Positions 17,444-25,518 of a DNA stretch of 64,000 bases are shown piece by piece. The notes under the pieces were generated by a model. The model was not told where the DNA came from. It searched no databases and saw nothing but the letters and a program-made list of their open reading frames with translations. Each line of letters begins with the position of its first letter. Position 1 is the stretch's first letter. The stretch is from Phycisphaerae bacterium (GTDB lineage: Bacteria > Planctomycetota > Phycisphaerae > Phycisphaerales > UBA1924), in the NCBI GenBank assembly GCA_016794925.1, contig JAEUIW010000001.1, positions 124,001 through 188,000 on the forward strand. The letters run 5' to 3'. Both the position numbers and the translations under genes were made by a program.

Positions 17444-17632
17444 TTACTTGCAGCAGCCCGAGCCGCAGCAGGAGCAGCCGCAGCCGCAGGATGAGCAGCT
17501 CGAATCACAGCAGCCGCTGCCGCAGCAGGGGCAGCACGCGCACGAGCTCGCGGCGGGAGCGGGCGCGACCATCACGGGCGCGGAACCGAACAGGGATGAG
17601 GCAAGAAACGCTTGGGCGATGAGAAGCATCAT
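17444..17632 (-). CDS. Short exported Cys-rich protein, metallothionein-like composition
   Basis: 62 aa. Residues 1-28 are hydrophobic and end in an Ala-rich stretch like a signal peptide. The last 34 residues hold 15 Cys in CC, CxC and CxxC arrangements separated by Gly and Ser (for example CACCPCCGSGCCD and CGCGCSCCGSGCC). A GGAG site lies before ATG 17632 and a clear terminator follows, so expression as a real gene is likely. The composition suggests clustered binding of soft metals such as copper or zinc, but no family is recognised. A simple-repeat origin is possible because the DNA is built of similar TGC-rich units. Neighbours are metal-site proteins. Confidence 0.6.
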   Translation of the reverse strand: MMLLIAQAFLASSLFGSAPVMVAPAPAASSCACCPCCGSGCCDSSCSSCGCGCSCCGSGCCK

Positions 17633-17796
17633 GGGATATCACTCCGATTCAATCGAGATGTCGCCACGCTCGCGGGTCGGGTTCTCCCGCTTGGGATCAC
17701 TGCGAAACACCGCGAACGCGAGGTTCGGAAAAGACGGGAATTTCAGATTGAGCACGACGAGTACGCTCGCGGATACGAGCGATTCTCAAGGTCGGA

Positions 17797-18282
17797 TCAG
17801 ATCACCCACACGCCGATCTGGGCTCGGAATCGATCGCGGTCGGGGGGACGGGCTTCGTGCACGCCGTGCGCGCACGCCAATGCCTGAGCGTGCAAAGCCG
17901 GTATCGGCAGCAACGCCGGAGCGAGCGCCATCGAGCCGCGGGAGCAGTCGTCCGTCGTCCGTGCGGGCCAGTCGACCGGAGGTCCGCCGGGCATGACGCG
18001 GCAGGCGCACTCGCCGCAGGGATCGTCGGCCTTGGAATCGCATGGGTCGTTGTGCGAGTCGCCGGGAGCACTGGTGCAACAGCGATCAGACTCAAGAATG
18101 GTCGATGTCGCGGCGGGCGCGCAGTCGCAGCAGCAGCACTTCTGGGGCTGGACGAGTTCGACCGCCGCGCAGAACGCGGCGGGGGTGGCGCCGGCGGGGG
18201 TGGAACAGGTAGCTGCGAGCCAGCCCCAATCCGGTCCGACGAGTGCCACAAGCAGCAGGATGGCACGAGTACATGCGGCCAA
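17797..18282 (-). CDS. Exported Cys-rich protein of unknown function
   Basis: 161 aa from TTG 18282; TGAAGGAGG nine bases upstream is a near-perfect ribosome binding site and fixes this unusual start. Residues 1-24 look like a signal peptide. The mature part has dense Cys: KCCCCDC around 49-54, RCC, then DPCGECACR near 88-95. It also holds a second hydrophobic helix (ALAPALLPIPALHAQALACAHG). No family is recognised. With the adjacent short Cys-rich gene and the YHS-like and HMA proteins it suggests metal binding in the envelope, which is inference only. The downstream gene starts about 160 bp later. Confidence 0.6.
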   Translation of the reverse strand: MAACTRAILLLVALVGPDWGWLAATCSTPAGATPAAFCAAVELVQPQKCCCCDCAPAATSTILESDRCCTSAPGDSHNDPCDSKADDPCGECACRVMPGGPPVDWPARTTDDCSRGSMALAPALLPIPALHAQALACAHGVHEARPPDRDRFRAQIGVWVI

Positions 18283-18646
18283 ACCGTGGTTCCTCCTTCA
18301 CCAATCTACATCATCAGACGCATGTGGATCGGAGAATGTTCCCGAGTCCGTGTCGGTTATTGGAATTTGTTTGGATTTGGAGCTGGAATCGCACTTACTG
18401 TCGGCCGATGGAAATACGCCCAAATTAGGGGATGTTCGGGGCGGACAGCCGTGTAGTAGTCGGACGGTCGGTGACGTCATGAACTGGATAACTGCCTGTG
18501 AGCGACAGAGCACGGCAACCGTGTCGCAAATCCCACGAAAATGGGATTTCGCGCCGTAACGATGAACGCGCAAGCGATTCGTGCGTGGCCGCGGATTGGA
18601 GCCGCGCGGGGATCGGCGCAGGTCCGCGAATCAAATCGAACGCAAA
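18283..18646. other. Intergenic region upstream of the Cys-rich gene, no gene seen
   Basis: About 360 bp between the TTG start at 18282 and tRNA-Gly. It is less GC-rich than the flanks, particularly 18310-18430, as expected for a promoter region. Short open frames on both strands have no ribosome binding sites or recognisable sequence. No RNA gene or repeat was identified. Confidence 0.4.
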
Positions 18647-18717
18647 GCGGGCGAAGGGATTCGAACCCTCGACGTACAGCTTGGAAGGCTGTCACTCTAC
18701 CACTGAGTTACGCCCGC
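18647..18717 (-). tRNA. tRNA-Gly (anticodon TCC)
   Basis: 71 nt on the minus strand. Acceptor arms GCGGGCG and CGCCCGC pair fully; the D arm contains AGTGGTAGAGT; the anticodon stem ACAGC/GCTGT encloses loop CTTCCAA with anticodon TCC; the T arm has TTCGAAT. No CCA is encoded. It decodes GGA and related Gly codons. Confidence 0.95.
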
Positions 18718-18803
18718 GCGGCGATGTGAAACTGTAGACCGTGACGCCGGGCCGATGAGGGTCGGCCGCGGGGCGGTCGTTGAGTGCGCTGCGAGAGGGG
18801 CGA

Positions 18804-19550
18804 TCAGTGCGGCCAGAGGAGGGCTGCCGCGGCCATTGCGGCCATGCCCAGGTCCTCGATGAGCGTGACGGTCGTCATGGGCAGGTTCAGGGCGGCACCC
18901 AGGCATGCGCAACGGATCGCACGCTTGTCGAGCAGGGCTCGCAGCACACCGAGCGACCCGATGAGCATGAGCGCGAGAGCCGCGGCGTTCACGAGCATCG
19001 GCTGCCAGCGGATGAGATAGGCGACGCCGAGCGCGAGTTCGAGGAACGGGTAGGCGAGGGCGTAGGCGCGCGAGCGTCTCGCGAGCAGGTCGTAGACCTG
19101 GTAGGCGTCGGCGAAGGCGCGCAGGTCGAGGAGCTTGAAGAAGGAGAAGACGAGGAAGAAGCCGGCCATGAAATCGAGCATGAGGGTGTGCCAGGACCAC
19201 ACGCCGCGGAATTGGGTGGTGAGGGCGCACGTGCCGGCGATGAATGAGACGATGAGCAGGAGCGGGAACAGGGAAGGCGTGGGGCCGGTGGTTGGCGTGG
19301 GCGGGGGTTGGGGCGTGGGCAGCGCGATGCTGGACGATGCGGCGTGGGGAGTCAGGGTGTACGCGCCGGCGGAGCGAGCGGCCTGTTCGAGCGTCGGCAG
19401 TGGGATGGGGGCGTCGCTCTCGATGTGGGCCTCGGGCGGGGTGACTGTCACCTGCGCCGAACGCACGCCGGGCACGATTCCGAGCACCCGCGTGAGCGCG
19501 CGGGCGCATTCGGCGCAGCGCATGCCGGTGACGGTGAACGTGGTGTGCAT
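18804..19550 (-). CDS. HMA-domain protein fused to a DoxX/MauE-like membrane domain
   Basis: 248 aa from ATG 19550, with GGAG upstream. The N-terminus is a heavy-metal-associated ferredoxin-like domain with GMRCAEC (C12 and C15), like CopZ and the N-domains of copper ATPases. After a Pro/Thr-rich linker (about 70-95) come four or five hydrophobic helices: LFPLLLIVSFIAGTCAL, a FMAGFFLVFSFFKLLDL segment, a YPFLELALGVAYLI segment and a C-terminal pair. These fit the DoxX/MauE-like family and include a CACLGAALNLP turn. The fusion suggests metal or thiol handling at the membrane, perhaps delivering Cu(I). It lies upstream of and divergent from the nos cluster. Confidence 0.78.
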   Translation of the reverse strand: MHTTFTVTGMRCAECARALTRVLGIVPGVRSAQVTVTPPEAHIESDAPIPLPTLEQAARSAGAYTLTPHAASSSIALPTPQPPPTPTTGPTPSLFPLLLIVSFIAGTCALTTQFRGVWSWHTLMLDFMAGFFLVFSFFKLLDLRAFADAYQVYDLLARRSRAYALAYPFLELALGVAYLIRWQPMLVNAAALALMLIGSLGVLRALLDKRAIRCACLGAALNLPMTTVTLIEDLGMAAMAAAALLWPH

Positions 19551-19632
19551 GTGCGGTGCTCCGGTCGGTGTCCGCGCACGGACGTGCGTCGATGCCGCGG
19601 TGGTGGCCCACACGGCCGGTGATGGGGTGCAG

Positions 19633-19660
19633 ATTTTAGTCCGTTGCGTCTGCCATTCCG
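19633..19660 (-). repeat. tRNA-Leu fragment, direct repeat of part of tRNA-Leu(TAA)
   Basis: Read on the minus strand, these 28 nt match the D-arm through anticodon-loop part of the intact tRNA-Leu(TAA) at 30400-30428, with two substitutions and one deleted base. The 13-nt core GCAGACGCA(A/G)CGG is nearly unchanged. Neither the acceptor stem nor the 3' half can be found next to it, so it cannot be a working tRNA. Both copies are on the minus strand and so form direct repeats around the nos block. Confidence 0.65.
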
Positions 19661-20049
19661 GGGCGGAGCCCCGAGGGGCTTCAAGGACGCGAACGCGCGG
19701 CACTTCGAGCGGCTCATCGGGACACCAATTGGGAGCGTGTTGGCGTGCTGTTCGGCGCGGCCAGCGCGGCCCTCGGGCATGTTGTCACGGATGGAGCGCA
19801 CCGCCCTCACGAGGAGGGAACGAGGGCCGGATGCGGGTCACACATTTCGGATCGCCGCCGTCAGGATCGTTTCAGCGGTGCGTGAAACGCTCTTCCCCGC
19901 CGTACTCCGGGATGAGAACGAAGTTCCGCCACGGCCTCGTGCGCGATTGGGCGACACCGAACGATCGGATTGCGGAGCTTGACGGCGGAGACATTCGTAT
20001 TTTGTCCGGGTCATTCAATGTGAAATGCTCAGAATTCTGGGACGACAGA

Positions 20050-20079
20050 TTGACTTCCTGCTTTCACAATCGATATATC
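20050..20079 (+). promoter_or_regulatory. Candidate sigma-70-type promoter for the nos cluster
   Basis: TTGACT (20050-20055) and TATATC (20074-20079) are separated by 18 bp, about 50 bp upstream of the cytochrome gene start at 20129. The -35 box matches 5 of 6 and the -10 box 4 of 6 consensus bases. No clear FNR/CRP-type box (TTGAT-N4-ATCAA) was found nearby; an imperfect CATT-N8-AATG repeat lies about 35 bp upstream. Confidence 0.4.
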
Positions 20080-20128
20080 TACATAGAACTCCAGATATTG
20101 GCAATCGAGTTCCGATTTGGAGGTTCGC

Positions 20129-21136
20129 ATGCCAAGCCAAGCGGATATTCGGCGAACCCTGCGGTCCGGCTCGCGGAGCGAGGTCGGGGCGGCTGCCGGG
20201 TCGGTTGAGAACGGGGAGCCAACGCCGGTCAAGTCGGGTGACCGGGACGAACGGCATCCGAGCACGGTCAGCGGCTGGCGAGAGGCCGGCGTCGCGTTCC
20301 TGTGGGCCTGCGCGCTCATGGCGCCGATGCTGGGGATTGGCTCGGCGATGATGTACAGCGATTGGCGGCGGGCGGAAGATGCCCGCCTCGCCGCGATCTG
20401 GGAGGCGCAGGCGTACGAACGACTGGTGGCCGCTCCCGCGGCGGGCGTGGTCCCGGTGCCCGAGGCCGTGCATGGGCGCGAGTTATTCACGGGGGTGTGC
20501 ATCGCGTGCCACGGCCCTCAGGGGACCGGCGTCAAGGGTCTGGGCAAGAACCTCGTCGAGAGTGACTTTGTCGCGGCGCGAAGCGACGAAGAGCTCCGTC
20601 AGTTTCTGGTGACGGGTCGTCCGGACGCCCGTCCGGTGGGGATGCCTCCCAAGGGGGGTCGCGAGGACTTCACGGACGACGACCTGCGCCACATCGTGGC
20701 GTACGTGCGTGGTCTCCAGGATCCCCGCCGCATGCCGGAGCTGCCGGCGGCCGTGGCCGCCGCGCCGAGCGAGGAGCAGAAAACAGCCGCGCTCAAGGCG
20801 GCGGGTGGAAACGCGGAGCTGGCCGGTTACATCGCGAGCGGGGACACGCTGTTCCACTCGACGTGCATCGCCTGCCATGGCAAGGGCGGTGTGGGCATCC
20901 AGGGGAACGGCAAGGCGCTGGTCAACAACCCGTTCATTCAGAGCCTGGACGATGACTCCCTGCTGGCGTTCGTGAAGCAGGGCCGGTCACCGTCGGACCG
21001 AGCGAGCACAACCGGCATCCAGATGCCGCCGAAGGGTGGCAATCCGGCCCTGTCGGATGACGACGTTCTCGACATTATCTCGTATCTGCGCACGCTGCAG
21101 CCGGCCAAGCCCGTCGGCGCGGGCGCTGCCAAGTAG
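20129..21136 (+). CDS. Membrane-anchored di-heme cytochrome c of the nos cluster
   Basis: 335 aa from ATG 20129; GGAGG at 20119-20123 sets the start. One transmembrane segment at about 50-70 (FLWACALMAPMLGIGSAMMY) anchors two periplasmic cytochrome c domains, each with CIACH (124-128 and 246-250) and a later MPPKGG segment giving the Met axial ligand. It probably hands electrons to NosZ, as the c-type cytochromes encoded in clade II nos clusters are thought to do. It lies 68 bp before nosZ and is the first gene of the apparent operon. The two heme domains look like an internal duplication. Confidence 0.9.
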   Translation: MPSQADIRRTLRSGSRSEVGAAAGSVENGEPTPVKSGDRDERHPSTVSGWREAGVAFLWACALMAPMLGIGSAMMYSDWRRAEDARLAAIWEAQAYERLVAAPAAGVVPVPEAVHGRELFTGVCIACHGPQGTGVKGLGKNLVESDFVAARSDEELRQFLVTGRPDARPVGMPPKGGREDFTDDDLRHIVAYVRGLQDPRRMPELPAAVAAAPSEEQKTAALKAAGGNAELAGYIASGDTLFHSTCIACHGKGGVGIQGNGKALVNNPFIQSLDDDSLLAFVKQGRSPSDRASTTGIQMPPKGGNPALSDDDVLDIISYLRTLQPAKPVGAGAAK

Positions 21137-21204
21137 ACCGCACCCTCGCGGGGCGGACGCTCGTGTTCGAGTCGTCCGCCGCTGCCCAAACCGGAGAGTT
21201 GATC

Positions 21205-23310
21205 ATGAAGAACCCCATTCGGACCTCGATGGCCTGCCACGCCGTTCTGGCTGCCGCCAGCGCGGGCTTGTTGTTTTCGTGTTTCGCGGGCGAAGCGAAC
21301 GCGCAAGAAAACCGTCGGCGTCGCGCCGCGCAGGAGGGCAAGCCCGTTGAGTTGCTGCCGGAGCAGGTGGCGGGGCTGACGAAGATCGCCAATGAGCGCC
21401 AGCTCAATGTCGATGACCTGATGGCCGCGGCGAAGACGTTTACGCCGAGTGGGCGGCACGATGAGTACGTGCTGTTCTCGTCCGGGGGTCAGAGCGGTCA
21501 GGTCTTCGCCATCGGCGTGCCCAGCATGCGTCTGCTCCGCTCCATCGCCGTGTTCACGCCTGAGTCCTGGCAGGGGTACGGCTTCGGGGGGAAGGACGAC
21601 CACGTGATCGAATCCCTCAAGGTCAATGGCACGCCGGTGCTCTGGGGCGATACGCACCACCCCGCGCTCTCGGAGACCAAGGGCGACTACGACGGCCAGT
21701 TCCTGTTCATCGGCGACAAGGCCAATGCCCGCGTGGGCGTCATTGATCTCCGGGACTGGGAGACCAAGCAGGTCGTGAAGAACCCCCTGACGATCAGCGA
21801 CCATGGGGCGGCGTTCGTCACTCCCAACACGGAGTACGTCATCGAGGGCGGCCAGTACGCCACGGTCCTGGGATATGGCTACGCCCCGCCGGAGGAGTAC
21901 AAGAAGTCGTACCGCGGCATGGTCACGATGTGGAAGTTCGATCGGGCCAAGGGCCGGATCGACCTCGCGAACTCCTTCGCGTTGGAACTCCCGCCGTACT
22001 GGCAGGATCTCGCGGACGCCGGAAAGAGCGCCAGCGACGGTTTCTTCTTCATCAATTCGTTCAACGTGGAGATGGCGACCGGCGGCGCCGAGAAGGGCAA
22101 CCCTCCCTTCGAGGCGGGCGCGAGCAAGCGTGACATGGATTACCTGCACATCATTGATTGGCGGAAGGCCGAGGCTGCGTTCCGCGCGGGCAAGGTGAAG
22201 AAGATCAACGGATTCCCGGTCATCATGCTCGAGACGAGCATCGCGGAGGGGCTGCTCTACTTCGCGCCCGAGCCGAAGAGCCCGCACGGCGTGGACGTCA
22301 CGCCCAACGGTCAGTACATGGTGGTGGCGGGCAAACTCGATCCGCACGTCACGGTGTACTCGATCGAGAAGGTGAAGGCCGCGATCGCCGCGAAGAAGTT
22401 CAGCGGCAGTGACGAGTTCGGCGTGCCGGTGCTGGACTTCGACGCGGTGAAGGAGGTCCAGGTCGAGCTGGGCCTGGGGCCGCTGCACACGCAGTTCGAC
22501 GACAAGGGGTATGCGTATACCTCGCTCTTCCTCGACTCCGCCGTCGCGCGCTGGAGTCTCGGCGGCGAGTACGCGACGATGCACCCGGAGCAACCGTGGA
22601 AGCTCGTGCAGAAGACGCCCGTGCAGTACAACATCGGGCACCTGTGCGCGGCCGAGGGCGACACGGTCAGCCCGGACGGCCGGTTCCTCGTCTCGATGTC
22701 GAAGTGGTCGGTCGACCGGTTCCTGACGACCGGCCCGCTCCTGCCTCAGAATTTCCAGTTGCTGGATATCTCCCAGACGGGCACGACGATGCCCGTGATC
22801 TACGACCTGCCCATCGGGGTGGGCGAGCCTCACTACTGCCAGATGATCAAGGCCGACAAGCTCAAGAGCTGGAAGGTCTATCCGGAGGTCGGCTGGAACA
22901 CGCGGACGCAGCAGCTGGACGCCAATGCCCCCAAGCAGGGGCAGGAGGGCGTCACGCGCGAGGGGAACAAGGTCCTGGTGAAGATGACGGCGGTGCGCAG
23001 CCACTTCCTGCCCGAGCACGTTGAGGTGAACGAGGGCGATGAGGTGACCTGGCGGATCACCGCGGTTGAGACCGCTCAGGACGCGACGCACGGCTTCTGC
23101 ATCGGGGCGTACAACATCAACCTTTCCCTGGAGCCGGGCGAGTTCGAGGAGGTGCGTTTCATCGCCGACCGTCCCGGCACGTACCCCTTCTACTGCACCG
23201 AGTTCTGCTCGGCGCTCCACCTGGAGATGATGGGCTACCTCCACGTCAAGCCCACGGCGGGCCACGCCGCCGCCGTCCCGACCACGGGGACCAGTCGCGA
23301 CAGCAAGTAA
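21205..23310 (+). CDS. nosZ: Nitrous-oxide reductase, clade II-like
   Basis: 701 aa from ATG 21205, with GGAG upstream. NosZ reduces N2O to N2 in the periplasm, the last step of denitrification. The N-terminus is a Sec-type signal with no twin-arginine motif, a mark of clade II (atypical) NosZ. The beta-propeller carries CuZ-site histidines in DTHHP (149-153), SPHGVDVTP, GPLHTQFD, NIGHLC and EPHYCQM. The C-terminal cupredoxin domain has the CuA motif with C664, C668, H672 and M675 (CTEFCSALHLEM). All copper ligands looked for are present, so the enzyme should be active. It is followed by nosB-like, D, F, Y and L genes. Confidence 0.97.
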   Translation: MKNPIRTSMACHAVLAAASAGLLFSCFAGEANAQENRRRRAAQEGKPVELLPEQVAGLTKIANERQLNVDDLMAAAKTFTPSGRHDEYVLFSSGGQSGQVFAIGVPSMRLLRSIAVFTPESWQGYGFGGKDDHVIESLKVNGTPVLWGDTHHPALSETKGDYDGQFLFIGDKANARVGVIDLRDWETKQVVKNPLTISDHGAAFVTPNTEYVIEGGQYATVLGYGYAPPEEYKKSYRGMVTMWKFDRAKGRIDLANSFALELPPYWQDLADAGKSASDGFFFINSFNVEMATGGAEKGNPPFEAGASKRDMDYLHIIDWRKAEAAFRAGKVKKINGFPVIMLETSIAEGLLYFAPEPKSPHGVDVTPNGQYMVVAGKLDPHVTVYSIEKVKAAIAAKKFSGSDEFGVPVLDFDAVKEVQVELGLGPLHTQFDDKGYAYTSLFLDSAVARWSLGGEYATMHPEQPWKLVQKTPVQYNIGHLCAAEGDTVSPDGRFLVSMSKWSVDRFLTTGPLLPQNFQLLDISQTGTTMPVIYDLPIGVGEPHYCQMIKADKLKSWKVYPEVGWNTRTQQLDANAPKQGQEGVTREGNKVLVKMTAVRSHFLPEHVEVNEGDEVTWRITAVETAQDATHGFCIGAYNINLSLEPGEFEEVRFIADRPGTYPFYCTEFCSALHLEMMGYLHVKPTAGHAAAVPTTGTSRDSK

Positions 23311-23377
23311 CCCCTGCTCCCTCTCGCCCGCGCGGTGTTCGCGCACCGCGCGGCGCCTTTTGCCCCGGAGTCCAGTG

Positions 23378-24049
23378 ATGTCGAACCTGATTCGATCGCT
23401 CGTCGGCCCCCGCGTGCCCCTGGAGGAACTGGACGCGCACCGGGGGCGTTACCTGGCGCCGACCCTGGTCTTCATGTTGGCCCGGGTCGTGCTCCTGGTC
23501 TCCATCTTCTTTCCCTACTGGCACATGGAACTTGACGCGCCGCAGTATCCCAACGGGCTGAGCCTGACCGCCTACGTGAATCACCTGACCGGCGACGTGA
23601 AGGAGATCGACGGGCTGAACCACTACATCGGCATGCGACCGCTCGGAGAGGCCGCGGCGTTCGAGCGGGCGGCCTCGGTCTGGATGATCATCGCGATGTT
23701 CCTGCTGGTGGAGGGCGCGGCGGTCATCCACAGCCGCTGGGCGGTCCTCTTGGCGCTGCCCGCGGTGACATTTCCGTTGGGATTCGTCGCTGATCTGCAC
23801 TACTGGATGCGGACGTTCGGGCTGAACCTGAACCCCGATGCGCCGTTGTCCGCCGCGGTGAAGCCCTTCATTCCGACCGTGCTGGGTGAGGGAGGGATCG
23901 GGCAGTTCAAGACGTTCGCCACGTTCGGGTTGGGCTACTGGCTCGCGGTCGCGGGCGCGGTGCTGACGATCGTCGGCTTCGGGTTCCACCGGCACGCGTA
24001 CAAGCCGCTGGTGGATCGGCTGGACCGGGAAAGGCGCGCCCACCCGTGA
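23378..24049 (+). CDS. nosB: NosB-like integral membrane protein
   Basis: 223 aa from ATG 23378. Four hydrophobic helices are visible at about 25-48, 99-119, 122-145 and 186-210. Between the first two lies a polar periplasmic-type loop with PYWHMELDAPQYPNGLS and GLNHYIGMRPL, rich in His, Tyr and Met. Genes for small membrane proteins of this kind sit directly after nosZ in clade II nos clusters and are named nosB. A part in electron transfer or NosZ maturation is assumed but not established. Its stop overlaps the GTG start of nosD. The name rests on position and topology. Confidence 0.72.
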   Translation: MSNLIRSLVGPRVPLEELDAHRGRYLAPTLVFMLARVVLLVSIFFPYWHMELDAPQYPNGLSLTAYVNHLTGDVKEIDGLNHYIGMRPLGEAAAFERAASVWMIIAMFLLVEGAAVIHSRWAVLLALPAVTFPLGFVADLHYWMRTFGLNLNPDAPLSAAVKPFIPTVLGEGGIGQFKTFATFGLGYWLAVAGAVLTIVGFGFHRHAYKPLVDRLDRERRAHP

Positions 24050-25518
24050 CACCGCGTTGCGTCCATGTTCCGTGCACGCTCGTGGTATGCCTGGTGCTGG
24101 GGCCGTGGGGCGTCGCCCAGGCCCGCTCCGTCGAGCAGGGTGCCCCCGCGACTCCTGTGGTGTCGGCGCCCGCCGAGCCGGGTGTGCTCGGGAGGCGCAT
24201 CGCGGCGGCCGGCGCGGGAGACATCATCGAGGTGGAGGCGGGGGTGTACACCGAGCGAATCCGTATCAACAAGCCGGTCACGGTCGTCGCCCGGGGGCGA
24301 GCCGTTCTCGACGGGGGCGGAAACGGGGACATTGTCGAGATCACGGCGCCCGGCGTCACGCTGAGGGGGTTCACCATCCGCAACACCGGCATCGATCTGG
24401 ATCAGGAGAACACGGCGGTTCGGGTGCTCGCCCCCCGTGCGACGATCGAGGATAACACCCTGGAGGACATTCTGTTCGGCATCGACCTGCGCGAGGCGCC
24501 GGACAGCATCGTCCGCCGGAACACCATCGGCGGCAAGGCGCTCGATATCGCCCGGAGGGGCGACGGCCTGCGCTTGTGGCGCTCCGACCGGACGATCATC
24601 GAGCGGAACACCATCCACAACGGACGCGACGCCATCGTCTGGTATTCCGCGGACGTCGAGGTTCGCAACAACTATGCGTACGAGTGCCGGTACGGCCTGC
24701 ACCTGATGTTCAGCGACCGGGTCACGATCACCGAGAACGAGTTCTCGCGGAACTCAGTCGGGATCTACCTCATGTACAGCGCCCGCGTGGAGCTCCGCCA
24801 GAACCGGCTCATCGGCAACCGCGGCCCCAGCGGCTACGGGATCGGCCTGAAGGAGACGGACCAGTTTTCCGTTCGCGAGAACCTCATCGTTGGCAACCGT
24901 GCGGGCGTGTATATTGATGGTTCGCCCTTCACGGACAAGCAGCCGGGGGTGTTCGTCCGCAACACGCTGGCCTACAACGACATCGGCATCACTTTTCTGC
25001 CTTCGGCCAGGGGCAACGAATTGACGGACAACAACTTCATCGACAACATCGACCAGGTGTCGATCGCCGGCCGTGGGTCTCTGGACGCCAACCGTTTCTG
25101 GAAGGGTGAGCGCGGCAATTTCTGGAGCGACTATTCCGGCTACGACCAGAACCGCGACGGCGTGGGCGATTTTGTTCACGAGTCGCGGACGCTGTTCGAG
25201 AATCTCATGGATCGCGAGCCGGCGCTGCGGTTGTTCCTGTTCAGTCCGGCGCAGCAGGCCATCGAGTTTGTCGGTCGCGCCCTGCCCGCCGTCCGGCCTG
25301 AGGCCAAGTTCACGGACGAGGTGCCGCTGATGCGCCCGGTCTCCATCGAGTTCGTCCCGGGGCACGGTGAGGGGCGCGGGACGAGCCGGTTGCTCCTGAT
25401 CAGCGGCGTGGTGCTGCTGGGGTTGGGAGGCGGGATCCTGGCGTCCGCGCGCGACGGAGCGCGGGATCGGATAGGTCGGCATCCCGGGGCGGTCGGGCGC
25501 GAGGGGGAAATCGGATGA
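24046..25518 (+). CDS. nosD: NosD, periplasmic copper-site assembly protein
   Basis: 490 aa, GTG start overlapping the previous stop. An N-terminal signal (about 1-27) is followed by a right-handed beta-helix of repeated short strands with Asn ladders, for example TIRNTGIDL, IIERNTIHNGRDAIVW, NYAYECRYGLHLMFS and IGITFLP. This is the CASH/NosD fold. NosD works with the NosFY ABC transporter to build the CuZ cluster of NosZ. The C-terminus ends in a hydrophobic helix (about 445-467), which could anchor it. It overlaps nosF by 4 bp, giving a tightly coupled nosDFYL set. Confidence 0.93.
   Translation: MTPRCVHVPCTLVVCLVLGPWGVAQARSVEQGAPATPVVSAPAEPGVLGRRIAAAGAGDIIEVEAGVYTERIRINKPVTVVARGRAVLDGGGNGDIVEITAPGVTLRGFTIRNTGIDLDQENTAVRVLAPRATIEDNTLEDILFGIDLREAPDSIVRRNTIGGKALDIARRGDGLRLWRSDRTIIERNTIHNGRDAIVWYSADVEVRNNYAYECRYGLHLMFSDRVTITENEFSRNSVGIYLMYSARVELRQNRLIGNRGPSGYGIGLKETDQFSVRENLIVGNRAGVYIDGSPFTDKQPGVFVRNTLAYNDIGITFLPSARGNELTDNNFIDNIDQVSIAGRGSLDANRFWKGERGNFWSDYSGYDQNRDGVGDFVHESRTLFENLMDREPALRLFLFSPAQQAIEFVGRALPAVRPEAKFTDEVPLMRPVSIEFVPGHGEGRGTSRLLLISGVVLLGLGGGILASARDGARDRIGRHPGAVGREGEIG

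Larger units (their letters stand above)
19551..20128. other. Divergent intergenic region between the HMA gene and the nos cluster
   Basis: About 580 bp with no convincing gene. It contains a tRNA-Leu-like fragment (19633-19660), a small perfect hairpin with arms AGCCCC/GGGGCT at 19667-19680, and a candidate promoter near 20050-20079. The DNA is GC-rich on the left and clearly more AT-rich in the 120 bp before the cytochrome gene, as expected for regulatory sequence. An open frame at 19644-19982 has no ribosome binding site or family resemblance. Confidence 0.5.

Noticed and set aside
17444..17632. Cys-rich frame as a mere TGC-repeat artefact
   Set aside because: Kept as a gene because it has a signal-like start, ribosome binding site and a strong terminator, though the repeat origin remains possible.
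19644..19982. Possible 112-aa gene upstream of nos
   Set aside because: No ribosome binding site, no family resemblance, and it overlaps the tRNA-like fragment.
20000..20128. FNR/CRP-type box upstream of nos
   Set aside because: No good TTGAT-N4-ATCAA match was found; CATT-N8-AATG is too weak to call.
20938..23346. Long open frame on the minus strand opposite nosZ
   Set aside because: High-GC codon bias of nosZ leaves the antisense frame open; it has no ribosome binding site, is Arg/His-rich and matches no family.
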